64,000 nucleotides of DNA from NCBI GenBank assembly GCA_030248215.1, contig JASANG010000398.1:62001-126000 (forward strand), written 5' to 3'. The stretch is from Enoplolaimus lenunculus (Eukaryota; Nematoda; Enoplea; Enoplida; Thoracostomopsidae). A program made the position numbers and the translations under genes. This document shows, piece after piece, positions 1 through 12,300 of the stretch. The notes beneath the pieces are model-generated. The model had not been told where the DNA came from and made no database searches. It was given only the letters and a program-made list of their open reading frames with translations. The stretch's first letter is position 1, and the number at the start of each line of letters is the position of its first letter.

Positions 1-1308
1 AGATACAAATACAGGAGCGGGTTTACGGAAAGCGGTGGTTTTAATCACAGGCGCGGGTGCTTATGATCGTTTGAAGTTTGAAGCCGGGGTACATCGTGTT
101 CAGCGCTTTCCTGTAACAGATTCTACCGGGCGCATTCATACAAGCACTATGACGATAGCAATTTTACCAAAACCTTCTAATTCGGAGCTTCACATTGATG
201 ATAAAGACTTAAAGGTAAAAACTATTTTGTACGACATATTTTTAGAAAGTTACTTTAACCGTAGACTTGAAGACTGCTTGTTTTAAATTTTAACTGTGTC
301 GTAGCTCATTGATAGTAGTTTGGAGCTGGAAAACTCTACATTTTGAATTCCGATTCCTTTGCAGTTATTCAGGCTGCTCCACTGCTATTTATGCGGTTAT
401 TTATAGCTATGACAGAAGCTGTCCAGTATTGGTGGGTACCCTTGCTTGAAATTTTTAATCAGTGTTCGCTTGCTAAATTACACCAGTTGGTAGCACCGAT
501 TTTTTGCTTTAGTTAATTACAGTCACGGACAGAATTAAGTGCGTAGAAACCGCGATTGCGTCCACTGCGGTTGCGGTTTTGTAGCCGCGTCTGAGTGTTT
601 CAGCGATCGCGTCTCAAACGCGGTTTGAGACGCGATCATAGACGCGATTTTAATTGCGCCCGCGGTCGCGGTTTGAACCGCGGTCGCAGTCGCGGTTTTT
701 GCGTCCACGTAAATTGTGGTTACGAGCGATCGCGTTTGCGTCTGCGAGCGATCGCGATTCGAACCGCGTTTGGGTCGCGACCGCGGTTGTAGTTTATTCT
801 GTCCGTAACTGTAGTGTTATCGCACATTTTTCTGTGTCATATTTAGGTTGAAACCATGCGGTCTTCGGGAAAAGGCGGGCAGAATGTTAATAAAGTTGAA
901 ACTAAAGTGCGTGTGACTCATCAACCAACGAATATTTCTGTTGAAAGTCAAATTAGCCGGTCGCAGATTATGAACAGAGCTGATGCTATCAATCGATTAC
1001 GTACAAAACTGTTTGAAATTCAGTATGCAAAACAAATCCAGTCAGAACAGTCTGCTAGGAAGCTGCAAATTGGAACACGAAGCTTTTCGGACAAAGTTCG
1101 AACATATAACTTTCCCCAAAATCGTGTAACAGATCATCGCATAAAGCAAAGCTTTCCCGCGCTAGACGTGATTACCGCAGGTGCTTCATTTGATTCGTTA
1201 TTAGATTCATTACGTGATTTTCATTATCAAGAAATTGTGTACGACTTTATAGAAACAATTAAAAATGCCAATTTGAATACATCTGCGCGGGTAAGCGTAA
1301 AACCGTAA
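1..1308 (+). CDS. Mitochondrial class I peptide-chain release factor, 3' part (MTRF1/MTRF1L type)
   Basis: Releases the finished peptide from mitochondrial ribosomes at stop codons. Two exons are visible: 1-214 (open to the left edge) and 847-1308, joined by a phase-0 GT-AG intron (215-846). Exon 1 gives the family block around GAYDRLKFEAGVHRVQRFPV and GRIHTSTMT. Exon 2 starts just before the catalytic GGQ loop (SSGKGGQNVNKVETKVRVTH) and later has the conserved RTYNFPQNRVTDHR block, then a short helical tail and stop. The codon-recognition domain and the start lie upstream of the window, so MTRF1, MTRF1L and a bacterial-type RF1 cannot be told apart. Nuclear location, the intron and conservation to mitochondrial homologues argue for a mitochondrial factor (inference). 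An upstream-reading GTG at 35 is not a start; the frame is open to base 2. AATAAA signals near 1672 and 1702 could end the transcript. Confidence 0.93.
518..813. repeat. CG-rich MITE with TA target duplication, copy 1
   Basis: Sits inside the release-factor intron. Ends are inverted repeats, TACAGTCACGGACAGAAT on the left and ATTCTGTCCGTAACTGTA on the right, each with TA at the outer edge, as in Tc1/mariner-type elements. The inside is built from CpG-dense words such as GCGGTCGCGG and GCGATCGC, unlike the AT-rich surroundings. A second copy lies at 35245-35681. It encodes nothing; the Arg-rich open frames in it are by-products of the repeated words. The assignment to Tc1/mariner rests on the TA and CAGT end only. 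Confidence 0.8.
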
Positions 1309-2383
1309 TCTATAAATACTGTCCATGGTTACAGTTTATGTCATGAATTTTAAGTATAAGTGTCCAAAATATTGACTAAATCTTTGCTGAAATAATGTAA
1401 ACAAGTAAAACTACTGCTGTCGTTTGCTGATTAATTATGTAAACATAAAACTAAGAATTTTTGTTTGCTTAAAATTAAGTAAAACTTTGCCAAGCACCAT
1501 ATTAAGCAAAACCGACGCTTAATTCAGCAACAGTTTTATTAATTTCAAGTACATTTTTAGTGTGAAAACTTCAAAAAATGCTTTTCTTTAACAGATGGTA
1601 GAAGACAATACTAATTCTAAAGATGCATGACATTATTATTTGTTGTGTAACCGACAGCGTATCCGATACGAAATAAATTTATTTTGTAATCTCTAAAGAT
1701 TAATAAATTTTATTAGCAGTAAATGTTTTGTATTGTGCTATTAAATATTTGCTAATCCAGAGCAACTAGCATCGTTTAACTGATCCACATGCCTGTTTTA
1801 TAAACGCGGATAGTAAAGTATATCGAAGTAAAGCTGATATTTTTTAACTCAAGTTAGTAGTTCAAAGTAACGGTATCATATTGCTAGCATAAATCGAGAT
1901 ACAATGATTGCCGCAAAGGTAGAGAGCGCGAGTTATCGGCAGTGTAGTGCGTTACCGCTTAGAGCATGCTATGGCCCACCTACGTGAAATAAGGCTGCAT
2001 GTTTCAAGAGCTATTACACTTATGCGCCATACGCAATCTCCGCAATACTTGGCTCTAGTGGAAAGCACCAGTCGTTTGATGGTCTGTACGTCTTGTAAAC
2101 TAAAGTCCAGAGCTTAAAGCAAAACTTTCGAAATTGGTTTGATATAAAATTTAAAATATTAATACAGGAAAAAGTGCCCCTTGGCTAGTTTTATTTCCAC
2201 GCCGCTATGAATTTGCTTTTGTTCATAAATAGTTCCATTGCTATACACGACGATCTTTAATTCTAATACTAAAGCATTGTTGCGAAGATATTAAATAATA
2301 CTTGTGTGTTATTTGAAATTGGTAAAGTGATTAAATCGATGGCATTTATAAACCTATAGTTGATATTTGGTCGGTTTGACAGC
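1309..2383. other. Intergenic region between the release factor and NBEAL-like genes
   Basis: About 1.1 kb of AT-rich sequence with no supported coding exon. It must hold the 3' end of the release-factor transcript (AATAAA at 1672 and 1702) and the promoter or 5' UTR of the next gene. I see no clear TATA box or other distinct motif; an upstream non-coding exon cannot be excluded. Confidence 0.6.
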
Positions 2384-5300
2384 ATGAATTCTGATGAAGA
2401 AGCTTCTCTTCAGGAGTTCTTGTCGCAGCATTGGCGTAAGCCAGATGACGTGGTGGATGAATGGTAAGATTTATGTTACTTTTTGCAGGAATGAACGTCT
2501 CAATCTCTTGTTTTAAAAGTGCCTAGACTAGTTTTCGGTGGCAACGAAGGTTCGGATTCAGCAACATTTTGTGGTTCGGATTCTGTTGTGAAAAACCGGA
2601 TCTAACAATGTTCGGCAATATGGGTATTTATTTTTAAGAACTGAAAACTTTTAAATTACTTTGTATATGTAAATCAATATTTGGGCTGTATAGACCTGGA
2701 ACGAAAAGTACAGTTCTTGGCAGAGTCAGCATGCAAAAACCACTGAGGTGCATAAGAATTTGGTTACTTTAAAGAGATTATGTTTTGTATTTTTGAATTT
2801 GTCGCGAATGCTTGTGAAATAAAGTCTTAAATTTCAATGTTTCGCTGAAAAAAGTTTGAGATCCGTGTTTGTAAAAAATATTGGAATGCAAAGTGAGAAA
2901 TTTAGAAATATTTTGGGACTCTTGAGATGAAACATAAATGTCTCAAACTTCGAACGCTGTTTCTAAAATATTTGACACTTTATTTTGTGCATATAGTTAT
3001 CACTTTCTCTCTGCTATTTCAGGACCTTGCATGGAGTGTCTTTAAAAACGCTGCCGGAGTCTTTTTTGCCCAAAGTGGACCAGTTACTTCAAGCAGAATG
3101 GCAACCGACTATCTTAGAACTTTCTAACCCGGAAGTGCCAGACTCAATCAAAAGATTATCGCTGATTATAAGAACATTGATCTTGCTGGCAAGGTATTGA
3201 ACGACTCTCGACTGGTAACTATAATTAAAATTTCTATTATGTTGTGAAGTAAATGTTCTTCTAGTAGCGAGGGACGCCCTGCTGCTTCTAAGATTGCTTA
3301 TATACACAGCGTTTAGTCGCTGATATTGTCATTCTTTTTTTGTTAATCCAGCTGTAATTTATTTTCTATCATTTGATTTTAGAAATCAAGATAATAGCTC
3401 AGCATTGGATTCTTATGGTTTGTCAAAAATAGTGATTGATATTTCGTATGCTGTGATCAACTGGGTATGCGTCCATGGCAGTAACATTGATTTAAAAACT
3501 AAATATCTAAACTCTAAATGGAAAGTTACGGCGGCCTATAATTTATTTAAACTGAACCGGAATTACAATTTACCGGAATTGGAATTTGAAAATCTTACCG
3601 GAACCGGAAAGTGAATAATGCATTTTACCAAAAATTTCATTTTAATCTTATTTTTGCTCCATTATTTGTGAAATAACCTTAGTCTAACATAGGTATTTAT
3701 TTTATTTGTTGTATTTTAGATTTTCATCATCGACTGAAGTGAAATTTACCATCAATGGCTTATATTCGGAGTACAAGTGGCTTTCAAAAGAGATTCTTAA
3801 AAATTAGCAAAGTTAAGAAAACGGCCAAATTATAACACCATAATTTTTAAATCCGGTAAAAATTTACTGGAACCGGAACCGGGATTCCGGTTGCAATGTA
3901 TATGTATCTGAAATTTTATAATACATGACTTCTAATGAAATCACAGCCACTGTGTTTCAAAAAATAATTAATATTAACATTTGTATGTATAATCATTCAT
4001 TTTAAACGCCGTTGTGTTTCAGATTGACAAACAAGATGACACAGAAGACTCCGAATTGGTGAATGAGATTGTCTCCAATAGTTTGTCCTTTCTTGAATGC
4101 GTATATGATCCAGCTCGCACATGGCGTTACTCATTCAGTGTCAAGTATTAATGCGTTTTTACAATATGATCAGTAATTATTTTTAGCCAATTCAGGCGCC
4201 ATGACGCCTAAATTTTTAATGTTCGTTGCTAATATTGGCAATAATTATTTCTTGTGTCGTTTTTTAGACTTTCTTCGAAGGCTGGTTAAGCACAGCAAAA
4301 TGGTAAATGCAGCTTTTTCAACTTGATATAAAAAAGATAAAACCCTGCTATTATTTAACCCATTCTGATTTGTAAAGATATGCGTTCTGATCTCTGATGT
4401 TTATTAATATAAAGTTATAACACTTTAGATTAATAAATAATTTCTCAGCTGATTTCAACCTAATAAAATTTCTGAAAATCGAGACTGTTTAAAGACATGG
4501 ATATTGGTTTTTGTTCAAGCTCGATATTTTGCTATAATGTTACGTTATACGTGTATATAATCAGATTGTTGTGGCTATATTTCAGTAAATCGCAAACTGT
4601 TGTTCTACATAGACCAAAGCCAGCAATGTTAGATAAAGAATTTCTATTGCTGTTTCACGGTAAGTTACAAGTTTATTTGGATTAATGTTCTTCAGATAAC
4701 GAGTTTCGTTAGGCTGTTATAAATGTGTCAACATGTCCAGTATAAATTATTAGTTAACGCTTGATCATTTTTGCAAATGCAATGAAAACGTTCGGGAAGT
4801 CTCTGCAGTTAAGGACCAATACCGCATTTGTAATGGGTAACCGTAACTAGCGTTCTATGTTATTCTGTGAATAACCATCATTGTTGCATACGCAACCCGT
4901 CTTAGATTCAGCATGCTTTTGCTTATAAATTTATTTTGCCAGCATTGACGATGGTAAATTAATTTCAGAACTTTTCAATTCGTGGGAGTGTTCGGTCGGT
5001 TCTGAAGTAGCTGCCCAAATGTTCCACGTTTTGGGAGCAGTGATATCCGGATCTCAGGTGGCGATAATTTTTTGTTTTATTTTGTGTGTGTGAGTGTTAT
5101 TGTTGAAATTTGCTTGTCTTTGACTCAGTTACATGCCATATTGCGGTGACAACGGAGTGACGTGAGCTCTTGAAAATTGGAGAAATTAGTGTTTTATACA
5201 ACATTGAAAACGCCAATAACATATACATAAGAGGGTGTATGGAGGATACATACATAAGCGGAGGCAGAGAGGATCCTGAAAGAATGACGCGGCATTTGCG

Positions 5301-8300
5301 GTCGCCGGCCTACCCCCGAAATGTTTTGTAGAACAGCGTAATTTCTAGCTTGAAAAATTAAGTAGAGCATATGCCCACATGAATAACATTAATTGGTTTG
5401 CCTCCCATAAAACATTTTGGGATCGCCTGTTGGTGGATGGTACGGAAAACAGGATAGCTAACTCGTTTTCATGAACTAATGCTAAGTTTACAGAGTAACG
5501 CGCTCAAAGCCATCTGCCCGTCTACCATATCCACGCTTACACGGTTGCTTGAAGCACAACTCGAAGAAGGAAAAGATAACGGCAAAAGAAAACGTCTAGA
5601 TCCTTCAGTTGTAGAGGTAGCAATAGCGGTGTGGTGCAAACTGGTTGACGTTGCTCGCTCGCTACCTCCCGATATGGTATGTCTCAGTGTGATTTGCGGC
5701 TTCCCAAATGAATATTTCCGTCGTATGTATTTTTAACTTTTCGATTCCGTTTCCGGCACTTTTTTCAAATTCCTGTTTTGGTAAGATTTAATTCCGTTTG
5801 CACCCTGTTAAAGGTATATTATGCAGGCTGCAACCGAAATTACAATTTGCCGGATCCGGAACCAGAATTTGAAAATTTTACCGGAAACGGAACCGGTACC
5901 GAAAAATAAATACATGCTACTATGTCATATTTGATAGTCATTCAATTTTTTAGTTCTCTCAGTTTTTCCTAATCGTTGATACATTTCGACTGCACTGGTT
6001 TAGCTTTGTTAAACTAGTAATAAGCCTTCTACATAGTAGTGGTATGTGCTGTAGGGCATTGCTGCCGCAGAATTAGGAAAAAATTCATTGGCAGATTGAA
6101 TCAACATTTTATACCCGTTAGAAAACCATTTTTACCGATTCTACAAGATTATGCATCTGAAGTTTTCATAAGATGCTTGTCTGAGTTAACTCATATAGTT
6201 GTATTTTAGAAACAGTGTAGCACCTATCACGTTTTCAAACAAACAAACTTTGGCATCTACAGATGTCTATATCAGCAATGAATTACATTGAGTCAGTAAT
6301 AAAAATTTGCAAAAGATAGACACTCTGGTTTTATTAGTTGTGAGTAGCGAAAAGATCTATCGCCAACTGATCCTAGCAGGATAAAATCGGATATTCGCCA
6401 TCGGCAAAAATCGACATCCAGCTGCAGCTCGGCATTCTACATTGCCGGATATTTGTTGCTGAAAGTATAACATAACTATTTTTATTGAAATATATAATAT
6501 GTACTTAAATATCAGGCTGCAGTATTTTAGGCATCCGGTTTAACCCTGAATCATAGATATTCTTTTCATTTGACAATACACACTGCCTTTAGTGAATGTT
6601 TTAGCGCCAGGTCGATATTCAGTTGATGTTGGAGATGTATTTAAAACTGCTTAATGTTCATCATCTACGTCAAGATACTGTGATTATGTATCAAACACTG
6701 TTGAGTAAGCTCATGCGTTATTCTATTTTGTTGTAAAAATGACAGTGTTATTTTTGTTATTTTTGTTGCCAGATACATAAAGTGTCGTGGTTCGCACAGG
6801 TTGTACCCCCTTTAAATAAAGGGGGGGTAGGGCAAAGACGCAACGCGTGCCGGGTCGGGTACATTCTTTTCTACACGGAATTTGCCCAGCTGCATGCTCT
6901 TGTTCAAGTATGCATCATCCACTTTTGATTTTTGCGAACGGGTTAATCTTCTTGCTGAATCAGTTGTATTTATTTAAAACATGTTTGCGGAGTTTTTCAA
7001 ACATGGTACGTGATAAATGTTGTGCAGATTTGGCGTGCGATATCTTATGATATTGGAACAATTTTAACCGCTTGTTTGATATATTATTGTATGTTTTAGA
7101 AAGTCTAGACAAGATTCTGTCTGACGGCGATAACGACTTGAAAGTTCATTTTGTTGCAGCAAGGTCTTTGGAAAGCCTCTTGCAGTTGTTGGCTTCATTT
7201 GTACAAACAGAATATGTACGTTTATGTTCGGCGCAGCTGCAAACTTTTTGCTTCTGTCACTTGAGTAATCTAAGAGTTTTGCGAAACATTTGATATTTTG
7301 TACTCGGAGGTCGAAAGGTGGCTGTCCTTCCGTCTGCCGCCTTCGAGAATCGTAGGAAGTGATGATCAGTTTTCAATAAACACTTTTACGTTTGAAACCT
7401 TATTGTTCTGGAGTTTTAACTTCTCTTTGTGATGTTCTAATTCTGAGCAATTTGCTAGCTATAAGATAATTCGCGTAATTATTGGTTAAGTCTATATTTG
7501 AAGTTTTACATTATTTCCCTAATTATTATAGATAAACGCAATCTATTTTAGTATTTAAAATTTTTGGGCGCGAGGAATCTGAATACATTGTTTATTAACC
7601 TCCAAAACCTATAAATGAAACGTCAGCTACAACTAACTAATTAGCATGTTAGCTTATTTATTTAAGTGTAAATTAGGATTTTTATATTATTTTACTAATT
7701 ATTAGGGTTACAAAGAGATTTGTTTTAAGAACTAAGGGTTTTTAAATACGAGGAATCTGAATATTGTTTGTTTATAAACTTCTAAAATAGATAAATGAAT
7801 AGCTAGCTACTAACTAATGCTAACTGTGGCTGTTGAGTTAAAAATTATCATTTGTATATAAATTTGTGCGCTGTTGCCTTAAGGGTTTTCGGGCAAAAGA
7901 AACCTAAACATAGCGTTTAGAAACTCAAACACTCAAAAATTAGTTAGCTAAACGCTAATTACCGTACGTCAATTATAGCATTTTAGTGCAGAATATTGCT
8001 GAGTATTGGTTTTGTCGATGTATAACACTATATTGTGTACTGTTTTTGGATAAGAAACACTTAAATATGTGGCTCAAAATTTTTGTATTCGCAAATTAGT
8101 AGGAGACTCGCTAATTAGCATACTAACTATTAGCATTTTTGTATTTGACCTTGTTGCCTGTAAGTGCGTGCGAATTTCGCTCAATACGTGTTGTGACACT
8201 AGGACTGGTTTAAAAAGTTGTTGAAATTTATGTTGAGATTTTCACAACTGCGTAGCCTGCTTTATAAATAATTTATAACAGCCCATTAAACAGTAAACTA

Positions 8301-9330
8301 TTGGCCTAATTTGTCTTAGTTTTAGCTTCTCTTCCTTCGTTCGATTGCATTTTTTGGCATTTTTAACTTTGAGATATCTGATTGCTTTATTTTTTCAGGA
8401 TGGTTTAAGCGAAGTTGGTTCTGAGTTGCTGCACATTATGGAGCATTTGTTTCGATGCGCAAAAGCTAAAGTATGCAATATTCAGTTGTGTTAAAAAATG
8501 TCATAAGAGTTTGCTGTTTACGAAATTTTGTAAATACCGCCAAAATCTACGAGATGTTAAAACATTTGTTAAAACGTGTCTGATAACCAGAGACAAGAGT
8601 TTCCATTCCTGCTCAAGATTAAGTAACGTGTTTTTTCTGATTTTTGTTTATAGCTTTACTTTTCGACCATCAACGGATATGACAAATTGGGTGGAATAAT
8701 TAGAGGCTTCAAAACACCAAACCATGGTTTTGTAAAAGCGTTTTACGGGTTGGTAAGTAGTATTGCCGCCAAATTTGTTAATGGAAAATCCACAAAGTAT
8801 TTTGTTTATTTCGGCTGACGTTAGTTTTTGTTGTTATAAAATAGCGTGTCTCGGATAACTTGTGTACTGGTTAACTTTGGACACTGAAGGTATGTAAATT
8901 TTGCAGTTTTCTCTGCTATTGAAATTGCAACTGCTGGAACGGTACTAAAATTACGTATCATCGGCATTCTAACATTAGCAATACAGATTTTACTACTTTA
9001 CCGAGTGTGAGAAACAGTTTTTCAGAATAGTGGTGTTTTTCGCTCTTGTCTTTTGTAATGCAACGAACGTATTTTTGCATATTCTTTGTGTTTTTCTGCA
9101 GATATCATATGATGGTTTGAGCGTTGATCACGCGTCAATTTTGCCAGTTGTACTCAACTGGGTGCCAGTAATCACTGATGAATCGGAACAGATGTGGATA
9201 TTGAATTGCTTAATTGAGCTTCTTAGCTCGAGTTTGCATAATATCCACGCAAGCTGGAAAACAGGAAGTATTTGTGTGATATTTGATGTATTCTGCGAAT
9301 ATGGGAAGAACATGGCATCAAATGTCCTCA
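2384..9330 (+). CDS. NBEAL-like exons 1-13: N-terminal armadillo-like region
   Basis: Thirteen short exons (35 to 229 bases) give a helical, leucine-rich region. Recognisable family blocks are ECVYDPARTWRYSFS (exon 4), HVLGAVISGSQ followed by SNALKAICPSTISTLTRLLE (exons 7-8), RQVDIQLMLEMYLKLLNVHH (exon 9) and VAARSLESLLQLLASF (exon 10). These line up in order with the N-terminal part of human NBEAL1. Exon 5 is a 35-base micro-exon whose phase only works if exon 4 ends at 4139 with the weak donor GTCAAG. Exon 9 ends at 6704 before GTAAGC. The introns carry MITE fragments, a dispersed repeat (6780-6940) and degenerate tandem repeats (7480-8130). Confidence 0.88.
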
Positions 9331-12300
9331 GTGAGTTACGATGTGCACGGAACGATCGCATAATTAATTTTATTTATGCTGGAACAGGATGTTAACCGAA
9401 TATAGCATATAAATTTGTTCATTGTCTGAGTCGTGTAAACGCGTAATTATATTACGTATACTAGTAACCCACAGTTGCACACATGTGCTACTCGCGTGAC
9501 ATACTGAGTTTTGACATAATGTTTAAATGAAATGGTTCGTGAACAAGTCTAAGCCTAAATCTTGAAAATTGTAGGACAATTTAATAACCATATCTATATA
9601 CATTTCAATATAATATACAACATGCTAAAGCAATGGAACAACGAAATTTAATGTGATGTGGTGAAGTAGTTTTTCATCAAGTTCCATTATAAAGTTCTAC
9701 GTGACACAAAAAATTCGGTATGCAACATTTAGCATTACAAACCCATGTGTAGCGAGTGCCGCTGATACCACCACCTTCCCTTTCGGGCAGAGCTCCAAAC
9801 ACTATGCGAATGTCGTGCCCTATTTTGCCAAGCTATAATTTTACCGGTTCCGAATGCCATAATTCTTTCCTGCCATATTTTTACCCCCTGGCATGTTTTC
9901 TACTGACACATTCCACTAATCATTGTGTATTCGGAGTTCTGACATTAAATTCCTCTATTTTTAATTCTGCAGTTCAGGTATTAAACACGGTATTCTTAAT
10001 CGCGTATTCCGCTTCCAGTAAAAGTGGTTATCCGTTTCCACTAAGGATAATTATTAATTTTTCTGAAACATCTTGCGGACAGCAAATCTATTTCTAACAT
10101 TGAAGTTTTTGACAGGATTTGTTAAGAGTTTTCAGAAATTCTTTAGGGTCGCAGAGACATGGCTGAGGTATACCGCTGTTTGATTTTGCAAGTTAATCGA
10201 TGTTGCCAGAATACGGTGCGATTTGTGAGCTTCTATAGTCGTGACTATGCAGTGAAACAGATAAATAACTCGGGTGGGAAATGCGCATTTATATAGTTTG
10301 TCACAAAGGTAAAAAATCGAGTAAACTCAAAAGTCACTTATAAGTGGAGCCTTTTTAAAGCATCAATTGCGATTCGTTTTGTGACGTCTGTTTAAGAAAG
10401 TATCTAACAAAATTGGTCATCAAAACTCTAACAGCCATTATGTCGCCACACAATGCTCTTATGAAATTCAATTAACTATGGTAATACAACGCCATAGGTA
10501 AATTTGATACGTTTTGTAGAGAACTTCAATATACATTCATGGATTCCAAGCTAAATCTGTCTACATTTCAGAAATAATTTCGCTTTGCATTCAAGAAAAG
10601 CATCTGTTTCGTTCAAAAATATTACAGAAATTTTGCTGTCCGCAATATGTTTCAGAAAAATTAATAATTAACATGATTTTGGCCGCTATTGTTTCTTAAT
10701 ACTTTTCCAGGTAACATCAAGCGAATGTGCTGATCTAGTTTACCATACTTTTAATAGGAATATGAAACATATCCCTTTTTGCTCAAGTGCTGAGCATTTT
10801 TTTCTAGTTTCAACCGCTTTACCAAGCTGCTGCATTAATCCACCCATCCAGGTTATGAAAAATGAGAGGACTGATTAAACTAAATACTCAGTTTAAATAG
10901 ATAACTTGGTTGAAAGAAACTATTGTGATGGCAACAAGCGCCTAATCAAAGTATTTGTATGAAACCAAGAGTTGGGACGAAGCAAACGATGGTGGTGACA
11001 TCGTCCGTTGCGGTGAAGCTAACCATTTGTGTGAAACCAACCCTTGGGCTGAAACCGACCGTTGAGGTGAAACCAGCCGTGTGGGTGAAACCAACCGGGG
11101 CAAAATTAACCGCTGGGGTGAAATTAACCGCTGGGGTGAAACGAGCCCCTGGGGTGAAACGAACCGTTGGGGCAAAACCAACCGTTGAGGTAAAACCAAC
11201 AGTTGGGGTGAAACCAATAGTTGGGGTGAAACCAACCGTTGGGGTGAAACCAACCGTTGGGGTGAAATCAACCGTTGGGTGAAATCAACCGTTGGGCTGA
11301 AACCAACCGTTGGGTTGAAACCAACGGTTAGGGTGAAACCAACCGTTGGGGTGAAACCGACCGTTGGGGTGAAACCGACCGTTGGGGTGAAACCGACCGT
11401 TGGGGTGAAACCGACCGTTGGGATGAAACCGACCGTTGGGGTGAAACCAATAGTTAGGGTGAAACCAATCTTTGGGGTGAAACCAATCGTTGGGGTGACA
11501 CCAACCGTTGGGGTAAAACCAACCATTGGAGTGAAACCAACCGTTGAGGTGAATCCAACCGTTGGGGTCAACCGATGGGGTAAAACCAACCATTTGGCTG
11601 AAACCAACCGTTGAGGTGAAACCAACCATTTGGGTAAAACTAACCGTTAGGATGAAACCAATCGTTGGGGTGAAACCAATCGTTGGAGTGAAACCAGCCG
11701 TTGGGGTGAAACCAACCATTGAGGTGAATCCAACAGTTGGGGTGAAACGAACCGTTGGGGTGAAACCAACCGTTGGGGGTGAAGCCAACCGTTGAGGTGA
11801 AACCAACCGTTGACGTGAAGCCAACCGTTGACGTGAAACCAACTGTTGACGAGAAACCAACCGTTGACGTGAAACCAACCGTTGTGGGTGAAACAAACCG
11901 TTGGGGTAAAACGAACCGTTGGGGTAAAACGAACCGTTGGGGTGAAACCAACCGTTGGGCTGAAACCGACCGTTGAGGTGAAACCAGCCGTGTGGGTGAA
12001 ACCAACCGGGGCAAAATTAACCGCTGGGGTGAAATTAACCGCTGGGGTGAAACGAGCCCCTGGGGTGAAACGAACCGTTGGGGCAAAACCAACCGTTGAG
12101 GTGAAACCAACCGTTGAGGTAAAACCAACAGTTGGGGTGGAACCAATAGTTGGGGTGAAACCAACCGTTGGCGTGAAACCAACCGTTGGGTGAAATCAAC
12201 CGTTGGGTGAAATCAACCGTTGGGCTGAAACCAACCGTTGGGTTGAAACCAACGGTTAGGGTGAAACCAACCGTTGGGGTGAAACCGACCGTTGGGGTGA

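Noticed and set aside
1-1308. Bacterial contamination carrying prfA
   Set aside because: The gene has a GT-AG intron with a MITE and is followed on the same strand by an intron-rich animal gene.
6847-7050. Possible NBEAL exon between exons 9 and 10
   Set aside because: Exons 9 and 10 join in phase without it, and part of it is a dispersed repeat also found near 19060.
7480-8130. CRISPR-like array
   Set aside because: Repeat units are degenerate, 150-190 bases long and without conserved short repeats and unique spacers; the genome is eukaryotic.
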